From: Litorimonas sp947503715 | Lineage (GTDB): Bacteria; Pseudomonadota; Alphaproteobacteria; Caulobacterales; Maricaulaceae | Assembly (NCBI RefSeq): GCF_050271975.1 | Contig: NZ_CP189850.1 | Span: forward strand, 372,001-436,000 | Length of the DNA stretch: 64,000 bases | Direction of reading: 5' to 3' | Shown: positions 1 to 7,639 of the stretch, piece after piece | Position numbering within the stretch: position 1 is the stretch's first letter | Layout of the letters: each line of letters opens with the position of its first letter | Notes under the pieces: model-generated | What the model saw: only the letters and a program-made list of their open reading frames with translations | Databases searched by the model: none | Told to the model about the DNA's origin: nothing | Position numbers and translations under genes: made by a program

Positions 1-108
1 GCGAACGAAACTCGTTGACCACGGGACCCCGTCTGCATCCTGCACAGCGCGGAGCGCAGAGTTAAAACTGCGCGAATGGCGGGCCTCTACGCGGATGAGG
101 CGGGACTG

Positions 109-648
109 TCAACCTTGCGGATTTGTCTCGCAGGCCTGTCCAACAGGGGGTGTCTCGGCCTTCTTGCGGCGGGGCACAATTTTAAAAACCGGCTTGGAAT
201 ATTTGGAATAGCGAAGGGTGATGAGGACGGATTGCGCCTTGCGTTGGGCCGGCTCTACTGCTGTCTTACGCGCCGCACGGTAAATCGTCGTGGGAAGGGT
301 TCCGGCAGCGCGACGGCAAGCCGCGAGCTTGCCCGGTTTTTGCGCGGCCTCGCCGATTTTCGTGATACGCGATCGGATGGGACCGATGACACCTGACGCC
401 GTAATCCGAAACGGGGCATTGCTGGCAATCCGGTATGTCCGCTGTCCCGGCTTTTTTGACACCAGCTTGACCGCGACTTTGGGTTTGACGGAAAATTTAA
501 CCCGGTCGGATGACCCGGCCGAGGCGGCGGCTGGGAAAAGCAGCATGCCCAGCAACGCAAAAATAGAGATGGACGCCTTTCGGCCTACCTCCGCTGCCGT
601 GTCCTGAAGGTCATCAATTTTCTCTGGCGCAGAGGTCTCATTGTTCAT
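109..648 (-). CDS. Hypothetical secreted basic protein
   Basis: I do not recognise a family. The reading frame extends to 696, but the ATG at 648 (MNNETSAPEK) is a better start because the upstream residues look non-coding. After about 23 polar residues comes a hydrophobic stretch (FALLGMLLFPAAASAGS) ending in an AxA-like cleavage site, so Sec export is likely, with a long n-region. The remainder, about 135 residues, is rich in Lys, Arg and Ala and contains two Cys. It stands alone, convergent with nothing visible at the window edge and followed upstream by a histidine kinase on the same strand but 134 bases away. Function unknown. Confidence 0.6.
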   Translation of the reverse strand: MNNETSAPEKIDDLQDTAAEVGRKASISIFALLGMLLFPAAASAGSSDRVKFSVKPKVAVKLVSKKPGQRTYRIASNAPFRITASGVIGPIRSRITKIGEAAQKPGKLAACRRAAGTLPTTIYRAARKTAVEPAQRKAQSVLITLRYSKYSKPVFKIVPRRKKAETPPVGQACETNPQG

Positions 649-782
649 GCTAGAGTTGTAGGCGAAAACTCTTAAGACTTTGAGGCTTCTTTTCATCTTT
701 CATTAAATGCGAATAACAAAAGGTTAACATGCGCGCCCCCAGCCGGATGATGTTTTTGCTTTTTCTTGATTTCAAAAGCAGG

Positions 783-2129
783 TTAAGCGCTTCGTCTCAT
801 CTTGTCAGCCGGAACCTGTACCACCTGCGTTCCGCGTCGCTCAATCCGTACGGGGAGTTGAATTGTGAAAACCGTTCCCTCCCCCACAACGCTCTGGACA
901 TGGACCTTACCGCCCATACCCTCAACAAGGCCGCGCGTAATCGACAGGCCAAGCCCTGTGCCGGTTGTACCGGAGGACAGACGGTTATCGACTTGTTCAA
1001 AACGCGTGAAAACACGCCCCAAATCGGCTTCATCTATGCCCACGCCCGTATCCCGGACGAAGAGGCATAGCTCGGTTAGATCCTCACGAATTTGCCGGGA
1101 CTGCACGATGACATCAATCCGGCCCGATTCTGTAAATTTCACTGCGTTGCCGATGAGATTATTCGCGACTTGCCGCAAGCGCGACTCATCACTGATAATA
1201 TGTGTTGGGGTATCTCCCATCCAATGAAGCTCAAGCGCGAGATTTTTTTCGAGGGCTGCGGGACGGTTAAGAGCGACGAGGGACCCCAGCATTTTCTGTA
1301 AATCGAAAGACGCATAGGTAAATTGGGCTTTACCGGAATCCAATTTGGACAGGTCCAGCACATCATTGATGATCGTCACCAATCCGGTAGAGCACCCATC
1401 GATAATCTCAACGTATTGACGCTGCGTCGGTGTCATATCCGTCTTCATCATCAGGCCCGCCATCCCGATAACACCGTTTAAGGGCGTCCGGAGTTCATGA
1501 GACATATTGGCGAGAAAGTTGGATTTCGCGTAATCCGCTTCCCGAGCTAATTTGATGTTCTTTTCCAAGAGATCAAAAAGACGATGCATAGAGATAGAGA
1601 ACACGGCGAGACCCGTGGAGACGATGGAAAAGGCAATGGTCGTCTGAACCGCCCGCATGAAAGCGCGCGCTTGATAGTCAACGGGACTAACGCCAATCGG
1701 AACGGGCCAAGTGATAGACGCGCTGTAAAGAAACCAAACGAGCGCGAGCGAGAAATTCGCATAGACAAAGACCATGCGCCACCCCGATATAAACCCATTA
1801 ATGACAGCCCCCGCAACCAAGAGCGGCAACATCGCCGTATTAATGCCTGTTTGATCGGGGATAGATGTCGCCAATATCCCTATCAGCATCAGTGCCGAAT
1901 AAGCGATAGCATAGCCCGTAAACGCCTTCGTATAACGCAGAAGATGCGTCGCAGTGAATATAATGACCATGACACTCGCCGCGATCCAATGATCGAAAGT
2001 CCAAGTGCCATAAGCGTAACTCATAAATGTCAAATTGATGACCTGTGAAAACAGGAAGACCCAGCCCAACATATAGACGGCACGCGCGCGCAGAAGGTCA
2101 GCCGCGCCCAAGCTCTGATCAATGCGCAA
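783..2129 (-). CDS. Membrane sensor histidine kinase without receiver domain
   Basis: This is a two-component sensor kinase of about 448 aa. Roughly five hydrophobic segments fill residues 18-175. The HisKA dimerisation box is NMSHELRTPLNGV with the phospho-acceptor His near residue 211, and the HATPase core shows the N box (NNLIGNAVKF), G1 (DTGVGI) and G2 (GTGLGLS). It ends soon after the ATPase, so there is no fused receiver, and no response regulator gene lies nearby: it is an orphan kinase. The only usable start in the frame is TTG at 2129, yet the codons just upstream (AYERF-like) still look coding before an in-frame TAG, so the true start may be a rare codon slightly upstream. The ligand cannot be read from the sequence. 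Confidence 0.9.
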   Translation of the reverse strand: MRIDQSLGAADLLRARAVYMLGWVFLFSQVINLTFMSYAYGTWTFDHWIAASVMVIIFTATHLLRYTKAFTGYAIAYSALMLIGILATSIPDQTGINTAMLPLLVAGAVINGFISGWRMVFVYANFSLALVWFLYSASITWPVPIGVSPVDYQARAFMRAVQTTIAFSIVSTGLAVFSISMHRLFDLLEKNIKLAREADYAKSNFLANMSHELRTPLNGVIGMAGLMMKTDMTPTQRQYVEIIDGCSTGLVTIINDVLDLSKLDSGKAQFTYASFDLQKMLGSLVALNRPAALEKNLALELHWMGDTPTHIISDESRLRQVANNLIGNAVKFTESGRIDVIVQSRQIREDLTELCLFVRDTGVGIDEADLGRVFTRFEQVDNRLSSGTTGTGLGLSITRGLVEGMGGKVHVQSVVGEGTVFTIQLPVRIERRGTQVVQVPADKMRRSA

Positions 2130-2445
2130 AAAACGCTCATATGCTCTGATAAGCTTGATGCTCTACCCCAGTTATCGCTTCGTTATGATCGAATAGGGTA
2201 AAATGTTTATAGAAGCTTTGAACGCTTAGCGGGAATTAGGAGCGTGGTTAATAAACCATGATCATATAGTCGAGACAGGGAAGTGACTTCCGTGTTTCAC
2301 GAAATGCATGGGTTTGGATGACAACTCTCTCATGGGTCGCCATAACATGACTGACCTTTTGGCAAGCCATGTTAGGACGGGCTGTCATCTAGGCTATAAA
2401 AAGGCTCCCTCGCGGGAGCCTTCATGACATAATATTGGTTACCTA
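2130..2445. other. Intergenic region between kinase and unknown gene
   Basis: No gene can be supported here. It must hold the promoter of the histidine kinase and it carries the terminator of the gene at 2446-2964. Short repeats of CATG/ATGG are present but form no convincing structure. Confidence 0.5.
2403..2420 (-). terminator. Rho-independent terminator
   Basis: Seven-base GC-rich arms GGCTCCC (2403-2409) and GGGAGCC (2414-2420) close a 4-base loop. On the minus strand the stem is followed by a run of five T, so it terminates the gene ending at 2446. The same stem sequence is used for rplT at 3113-3130. Confidence 0.85.
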
Positions 2446-2964
2446 TCAGGCGGTTGGTGCCATCTTTGCTGCGAGATAAGCGTTTTGCTTTTCTGCGGAA
2501 AGGTCAATTGTCACATTCCGGAATACGAGTTTGTAGGCTTCCACGACTCCGCCTTCGGGAACCTTGAAGTCGCTGCCAATTGGGGTTGTTGCAAAAGAGG
2601 GTTGGCCCACAGTTTGGTTCCTAATCTCATAATCAAATCCGCCAATATGTACGATAGCGCTCCGGTAATATTGCCAGACCTGCGAAACATCTCCGATGGT
2701 GGTTTGAATTGTGCGCGGCCCAACGCCGGGAATGCCGGAACTGTTCGGCGGTTGCCGGGACGTATTGGAATAATCATAGGTCATAGATGTGACGATGGAT
2801 TTTCCAGCGTGGGTTGGGCCAAAACCGTAACTGAAACCGGGTTGGGTCGATGCGACCGCATCTAAAACGTTTTGAATGGATGAGGTTGCATCCAAACCAT
2901 CCAGAGCGAGATCAGGGAAAAACGCGTAAAGGCCAACAGCCCTAAAGGTGAGATTTAAAGTCAT
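2446..2964 (-). CDS. Hypothetical protein with hairpin-masked ribosome binding site
   Basis: A 172-aa protein that I do not recognise. It has no signal peptide or clear membrane segment and is rich in Gly, Ser, Thr and aromatic residues, which suggests a compact beta-rich fold. The longer frame starts at 2976, but the ATG at 2964 (MTLNLTFRAV) is preceded by GAGGA at the right distance and is preferred. That Shine-Dalgarno sits in the 3' arm of an 11-bp perfect inverted repeat, so translation may be controlled by RNA folding. The gene has its own terminator, so it appears to be a single-gene unit. Confidence 0.65.
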   Translation of the reverse strand: MTLNLTFRAVGLYAFFPDLALDGLDATSSIQNVLDAVASTQPGFSYGFGPTHAGKSIVTSMTYDYSNTSRQPPNSSGIPGVGPRTIQTTIGDVSQVWQYYRSAIVHIGGFDYEIRNQTVGQPSFATTPIGSDFKVPEGGVVEAYKLVFRNVTIDLSAEKQNAYLAAKMAPTA

Positions 2965-2967
2965 AAT

Positions 2968-3003
2968 AATCCTCATTTAATTTTAACAACGAAAATGAGG
3001 ATT
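2968..3003 (-). promoter_or_regulatory. Hairpin sequestering the Shine-Dalgarno of the gene at 2446-2964
   Basis: Arms 2968-2978 and 2993-3003 (AATCCTCATTT and its exact complement) enclose 14 bases. On the minus-strand mRNA the second arm contains the GAGGA ribosome site directly upstream of the ATG at 2964. The geometry suits a translational on/off switch or thermosensor, or it could be a protein-binding palindrome in DNA. Confidence 0.5.
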
Positions 3004-3112
3004 GAAAAATTCAGGTTGCGCCCCTCATCATTACTAGACCTTACATAAAATTTGAGGAGGCGAAATAAAAAAATACACCTGTGGTTGTGCCTCTATGACG
3101 CGTATAAAAAAA

Positions 3113-3130
3113 GGCTCCCTCCCGGGAGCC
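3113..3130 (-). terminator. Rho-independent terminator of rpmI-rplT
   Basis: Arms GGCTCCC and GGGAGCC around a 4-base loop, followed on the minus strand by seven T. It lies 28 bases after the rplT stop codon. Confidence 0.9.
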
Positions 3131-3157
3131 TTTAAAAATCAGGATTGCTCGAAGCGG

Positions 3158-3532
3158 CTACTTAACAGTATGCGGCTTGGACGCGTGTTTCTTGGCTGTC
3201 TCTGCGAGAGCTGCAAACGCTTCCGGCTCGTTTCCGGCCATGTCGGCGAGAACTTTACGGTCCAGCGTGATTCCGGCCTTGTTCAAGCCGTCCATGAAAC
3301 GACCATAAGTCGTACCGTGGGCGCGGGCCGCCGCATTGATGCGTTGGATCCACAGAGCGCGGAACTGACGCTTTTTCAGTTTCCGACCGATATAGGCGTA
3401 TTGACCCGCTTTCTCGACGGCCTGGTTGGCGATGCGGAACGTATTCTTCCGACGACCGCGATAACCTTTGGCCTGTTTCAATATTTCTTTATGACGAGCG
3501 GACTTGGTTACGCCGCGTTTGACTCGTGCCAT
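3158..3532 (-). CDS. rplT: 50S ribosomal protein L20
   Basis: Ribosomal protein L20, 124 aa, slightly longer than the usual 117-119. The N-terminus MARVKRGVTKSARHKEILK and the block KGYRGRRKNTFRIANQAVEK are diagnostic, as is ALWIQRINAAAR. L20 binds 23S rRNA early in large-subunit assembly. It is co-transcribed behind rpmI with a 33-base gap, and the pair ends in a strong terminator. infC, which often precedes rpmI, is not here. A clear ribosome site (GGAGAA) precedes the ATG. Confidence 0.98.
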   Translation of the reverse strand: MARVKRGVTKSARHKEILKQAKGYRGRRKNTFRIANQAVEKAGQYAYIGRKLKKRQFRALWIQRINAAARAHGTTYGRFMDGLNKAGITLDRKVLADMAGNEPEAFAALAETAKKHASKPHTVK

Positions 3533-3565
3533 GATAATTCTCCGGTATGTAAGGTAGGGCGGCGC

Positions 3566-3766
3566 TTAGCCGTAGGGCATGTACTTTTTCTTGATCACTT
3601 TGGCGTCGCAGTCTTTGAGGACTGTTGTGCCGCGCAGCTTACGAATTTGATCGTTTGTGCGTTTGATCATGCCATGCTGTTTGCCAGCCTGACCTGCTTT
3701 GACCTTACCGGATTTGGTAATCTTAAAGCGCTTTTTGGCGCTCGACTTCGTTTTCATTTTGGGCAT
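3566..3766 (-). CDS. rpmI: 50S ribosomal protein L35
   Basis: Ribosomal protein L35, 66 aa, starting MPKMKTKSSAKKRFK and ending KKKYMPYG, the full family length. The frame is open further upstream but the extra residues do not resemble L35, so the ATG at 3766 is chosen. First gene of the rpmI-rplT operon; about 195 bases upstream to the next start must hold the promoter. Confidence 0.98.
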   Translation of the reverse strand: MPKMKTKSSAKKRFKITKSGKVKAGQAGKQHGMIKRTNDQIRKLRGTTVLKDCDAKVIKKKYMPYG

Positions 3767-3961
3767 TTCGGTCTCCAATAATAAGGACTGATCTTCAAAA
3801 CGAAATGAAACCAGTCTGCCTTTCGAACGATCAGGTATGCCATTCAACCCGATACGTTGCGTCACAACTTTTGTCGTGAAGGCGGCCCTATAGGCGTCTG
3901 CACTTGCTTTGGCAAGCCGAACCGTCACAAGAGAGGGAGAGATTATAGCGGGAGACACGTC

Positions 3962-4324
3962 ATGAAAATCTACGGCATCATCAACGGGCTGTTCTATATA
4001 TGATACGGACTTTACGGCCTGTTCCAACCCGCTCGCATTGCCAATGCGATGGGTTGGACGCCGGACCTGCTCGGCCTGCACGAGGTGCGTGCGATCTGGG
4101 CCGCTCTGATCGGGATCGGCATTGTCTGTGTTCAGGTCGCGATGAAAGGCTCCGTCCGGGAATTGACCAAAGCCATTGTCTTCCTGACATTCTGTTTCAT
4201 GATAGGGCGATTGGTCGGTCTCGCGCTGGACGGCACAGGGCCGCAGCTCACCTATATCGAAATTGGAATCGAAATCTTCTGGGGCGGTCTGGGCCTGATC
4301 CTGCTGTCCCGCGCGAAGGCTTAA
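3962..4324 (+). pseudogene. DUF4345-like small membrane protein interrupted by TGA
   Basis: Reading from ATG 3962 gives MKIYGIINGLFYI, then TGA (4001-4003), then YGLYGLFQPARIANAMGW and about 90 further residues in the same frame. The whole resembles the DUF4345 family of four-helix membrane proteins, in which the first helix contains a YGLYGL-type motif. The stop is at codon 14. Translation could restart at ATG 4049 and yield 91 aa with three hydrophobic segments but without the first helix. Either a genuine nonsense mutation or a base-call error; the rest of the frame is intact, so the change would be recent. The 3' end overlaps the stop of the convergent DUF1501 gene. Confidence 0.65.
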
Positions 4325-5742
4325 ACGAAGCCGAGCGCGGAGCGGTCAAACCGTGAGAGATTCGGGAAGATCGCATTCAATTCTCCCGAATCCAATCCAA
4401 ACCAACTACCCAGCGCGGCGGCATGCTGCTCAACAGAGGTTGTCGGAATGAGACGTCCGCGCTCTTTCGTATATTGAGGATGGGCGAGGTCGACTTCCGG
4501 AATATCACCGTAAATATGCCCGCCGCGCACGGACCCGCCGGCCACGAAATGATGTCCGCCCCAACCGTGATCAGATCCATCGCCATTGCCGACCATGGAG
4601 CGTCCGAAATCACTCATGGTGAAGACGAGGACATCATCCCATGTCCCGAGTTCGATCATGGCCGCTTTAAACGCCGCCAGGGCATCGCCAAGTTCTGTAT
4701 GTCGCGCGGAAATAGCGCCGCCCTGACTGTCATGCGTATCATATCCGCCCTGTGCCGTGTAGAACACCTGACGACTGGTCCCCAATTCCCCGCGCAGGGA
4801 CATAGCCTGTGCGACACCACCGAGCTGACGGCCCAGACCTGTAGACGGAAATTCTGTCGCCAGTGGCGTCGCAGCATTGGCGCGCTCAGAGTAGGCGATC
4901 TGGTTTTCAATCCCGACGCCTGACTTTTTGACAGCATCCCTGCGGAAGAGATTTGTGTGATCAAAACTTTCGCGACGCATAAAAGCCGCGAGTTTCGCGC
5001 GGGCGGCATCTGCATCATCACTATATCCGAGGTGCCATTTTCTTTCTGCACCATCTATGCGCAAACGGCTGCCGACCTTTGGAATACGAAACGGTTGCGC
5101 CCGTTGCCCTGCGAGGAATACATCCGGCGAGGTGGCCGTGATCGCCGCATAGAGCGGGTTGGGCGCGCCGCCGGATTGGATCACGGCATCGGCAAATTGA
5201 CCGCCCCAGCCGCGCCGCGTGCCTTCTGTTCCCAACGCCATCCACGTGGATTGCTGGTCATTATGCGAAAAAATGCGTTTCGGTAGTAAGGCGCTTTGGG
5301 CTTCGATGGCGTCGCGGTCGACCGTATCGAGCAAGGGCCCAACATTGCCGACAACGGCCAGATCCCCAGTATTGAACATCTCTTGCACCGCGGCGAGTTC
5401 CCGCGGCACACCGAATTGACGCCCGTTAAATCGTACGCCGTCCTGGACATTAAGGGGCAGGATGTTCTCGCGGTAGCGCGAACTGGTCGGGTCATCAGCA
5501 TTATGACTGTCAAAAATACCGCCGCGCAAAGCTTTGAGGGCGTCATAGCTCGCACTATCTCTGGGCAGAATCGTGTCATTATTATCCATCCCGCCTTTCA
5601 GCATAATGCCGACAAGCGCTTTATAACCACCCGTATTAGCCGCGCGGGCAGGCGCATGGGCCAACATGGAAAGTCCCATCGTCGCGCCAGCAAAACCGAG
5701 GGTGGAACGGGTGAGGAATTGGCGTCTATTGTAAAATGTCAT
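4321..5742 (-). CDS. DUF1501 family exported protein
   Basis: A 473-aa DUF1501 protein, a sulfatase/alkaline-phosphatase-superfamily relative of unknown reaction. The chosen ATG at 5742 follows AGGAG and begins MTFYNRRQFLTRS, a twin-arginine signal with hydrophobic core GFAGATMGLSMLAHAPARA. Family landmarks include LVGIMLKGGMDNNDTILP near the mature N-terminus, a GGYDTHDSQ block and TMSDFGRSMVGNGDGSDHGWGGHHF, whose Asp and His residues match metal-ligand positions of the superfamily. It follows the DUF1800 gene by 10 bases, and the two families are habitually paired in bacteria. Substrate unknown. Confidence 0.92.
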   Translation of the reverse strand: MTFYNRRQFLTRSTLGFAGATMGLSMLAHAPARAANTGGYKALVGIMLKGGMDNNDTILPRDSASYDALKALRGGIFDSHNADDPTSSRYRENILPLNVQDGVRFNGRQFGVPRELAAVQEMFNTGDLAVVGNVGPLLDTVDRDAIEAQSALLPKRIFSHNDQQSTWMALGTEGTRRGWGGQFADAVIQSGGAPNPLYAAITATSPDVFLAGQRAQPFRIPKVGSRLRIDGAERKWHLGYSDDADAARAKLAAFMRRESFDHTNLFRRDAVKKSGVGIENQIAYSERANAATPLATEFPSTGLGRQLGGVAQAMSLRGELGTSRQVFYTAQGGYDTHDSQGGAISARHTELGDALAAFKAAMIELGTWDDVLVFTMSDFGRSMVGNGDGSDHGWGGHHFVAGGSVRGGHIYGDIPEVDLAHPQYTKERGRLIPTTSVEQHAAALGSWFGLDSGELNAIFPNLSRFDRSALGFV

Positions 5743-5752
5743 CGTCCGGCTC

Positions 5753-7519
5753 CTAGTTTTGAACGGCAAAGGCGCCGGAAGACATCATCATGATAAGCGC
5801 GAGTTGGACGCGGTCGAGGCGATCCGTTTCCGCGTCATCCGCTGCGATTAACAATGTGGAGACGGTATCGGCCATTTCCGCTTTCGTCGCATCTGAAAGT
5901 TGTCCGGCGGTCAGTTTAACGTCGAGATGATCGATAAGGGCCTGCGGGTCATTGGCTAGCGCTATCTCCGCCGCGAAATCAGGATTAAAGCCGGGATTAC
6001 CCGCCGGATCGTCCGCCCTCACGGTAATATAATGCGTCATAAAATTCGAAAACCCGAGCATAGAGCCCTCATTCACAATTTGAAATTCTGGGGCGGTCAG
6101 ACCTGCCTCTCCGGACTCTGTCGCAGGCGAGAGATAGCCGGGGCGATAGAAATTAAAGACAGACGGACTGCGCAGCGGATGCTGGCCCAATTTATCATTC
6201 GGATTGGATGTGTCGTTAAACCGCCACTCGGCGGAAACATCTATGTCGGCGAGATCAAAGGCCCGGGCATAATGCGCAAATTTCACAATGGGTTCCCGTA
6301 ATTTGCCTTCATTCGCCTCCTGCACATCGTCATGCACGCTCTCGTCCAGAAGGATCGCCGCGATCATCGCTGCGAAATCCCCTTTTTGCCCCGATCCGAA
6401 AACCCTGCCATTCGGCGCGGTAAAGCTTCCCGCATCGAACGCATCTGCAACGCGTCGGACATATTCGGGCGAGGGCGAGGACGAAGTGAAACGCTGGATC
6501 ATCTGGCGCGAGAGAAACGGCGCAACATTAGGATGGTCCGCAATCGTGTCCAGCGCCATATCAATGGAGTTCACACCCGTTGTATCAGCGGGGATAGTGG
6601 TGCCAAGAAAAGTCTTTTCCAGCGGCGAATGTTCATCATCAAACATCTGCAGCGGTTTGCGTCTCCAATCCTCATCCTGATCACTCCAGCGAAAGCTGGG
6701 GCCTGAACCCGACAATCCCGTAAAAACTTTTGCCAAGCCTATAATATCATCATTGTCATAGGTTTCCGGCGATCCCGCTTTCGGTGTCCCGTCCTGATTC
6801 AATTCGACCAGACCAATGGAGAAGAGCTGCAATAATTCGCGGGCGTAATTTTCATCCGGCATCCGGCCGGACCGCTCGTCGCCTTTGCGGTTACGGTAAT
6901 AGGTCAGATATTGCCCCATGGCAGGAGAATAGGTGATGTCCTCAATCATCTCGCGGTAATTACCAAAAGCGTGATCGGTCAGAATATCCGTATAGTGTGC
7001 GGTCGTGTAACCTTCGTCGAAAAAGTCATTATCAGAGATAACGAAAATCTGAGACAGGGCGAACATCATACGCTGTCGCAGAACATCATCAGCCGTCAGC
7101 AGGTTCGTCCAAAGCATTTTGGAATGTTCCCGATCCGTATCCTGCCGCGTTGGATAGGCCGCCAACATCGCGTCATATGTTTTCGTGACAGGCGCACGCA
7201 TTTGGGCTGTCATCCAGTTGGCAGCATCTGTCCCAACCAGTGAATCGATTTCCGCATCTGTTCCGCCAAATCCTGCCTGGATAAGGAAGCGGGCGGCTTC
7301 TTCACGGGTTTCGAGATCGGTATAAAACTTCGTCGCAGCAGGCGCAGGGGCTGGTGTTCCGCCACCGGTTGGTCCACCCAAACTTGCGCTCGAATTGGAG
7401 CTTCCACCCCCGCCACCACAGGCGCTCAACATCAGCCCCGCCATCAATGTGGCCGCAATAGGTTTCACAGATAAAAAACGCACAAAACTCTCCCAAGCCC
7501 CCGCAGGCTGTTCGGACAA
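5753..7519 (-). CDS. DUF1800 family lipoprotein
   Basis: A 588-aa DUF1800 protein. The N-terminus carries a hydrophobic signal ending LMLSACGGGGGSS, a lipobox with the acylated Cys near residue 34 and a Gly/Ser linker, so it should be membrane-anchored. Typical family blocks are the ARFLIQAGFGGTDAEID repeat near residue 75, the MPDENYARELLQLFSIG motif in the middle and HPLRSPSVFNFYRPGY towards the end. It is the upstream partner of the DUF1501 gene; the stop overlaps that gene's ribosome site, so the two are surely co-transcribed. The joint function of the pair is not established. Confidence 0.93.
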   Translation of the reverse strand: MSEQPAGAWESFVRFLSVKPIAATLMAGLMLSACGGGGGSSNSSASLGGPTGGGTPAPAPAATKFYTDLETREEAARFLIQAGFGGTDAEIDSLVGTDAANWMTAQMRAPVTKTYDAMLAAYPTRQDTDREHSKMLWTNLLTADDVLRQRMMFALSQIFVISDNDFFDEGYTTAHYTDILTDHAFGNYREMIEDITYSPAMGQYLTYYRNRKGDERSGRMPDENYARELLQLFSIGLVELNQDGTPKAGSPETYDNDDIIGLAKVFTGLSGSGPSFRWSDQDEDWRRKPLQMFDDEHSPLEKTFLGTTIPADTTGVNSIDMALDTIADHPNVAPFLSRQMIQRFTSSSPSPEYVRRVADAFDAGSFTAPNGRVFGSGQKGDFAAMIAAILLDESVHDDVQEANEGKLREPIVKFAHYARAFDLADIDVSAEWRFNDTSNPNDKLGQHPLRSPSVFNFYRPGYLSPATESGEAGLTAPEFQIVNEGSMLGFSNFMTHYITVRADDPAGNPGFNPDFAAEIALANDPQALIDHLDVKLTAGQLSDATKAEMADTVSTLLIAADDAETDRLDRVQLALIMMMSSGAFAVQN

Positions 7520-7590
7520 TTACGGCAATAGGTTTAAATGTGACTTAAATCGGGCAAAAGATGAGGGTGTGGTGAAGTTTTGGTTAAGGT

Positions 7591-7630
7591 CCAAGGGCGA
7601 CTGAAATAGATTAACTTCAGTCGCCCTTGG
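7591..7630. terminator. Strong 15-bp hairpin after the DUF305 gene
   Basis: Perfect 15-bp arms (7591-7605 and 7616-7630) with a 10-base loop, 10 bases beyond the stop of the minus-strand gene at 7640. There is no T tract on either side, so it may act as a transcript stabiliser or a factor-dependent terminator. Confidence 0.6.
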
Positions 7631-7639
7631 AAATAGCTA

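Noticed and set aside
4001..4003. Selenocysteine at the in-frame TGA
   Set aside because: The family has no conserved Cys at this position and no selenocysteine-insertion hairpin is visible after the codon.
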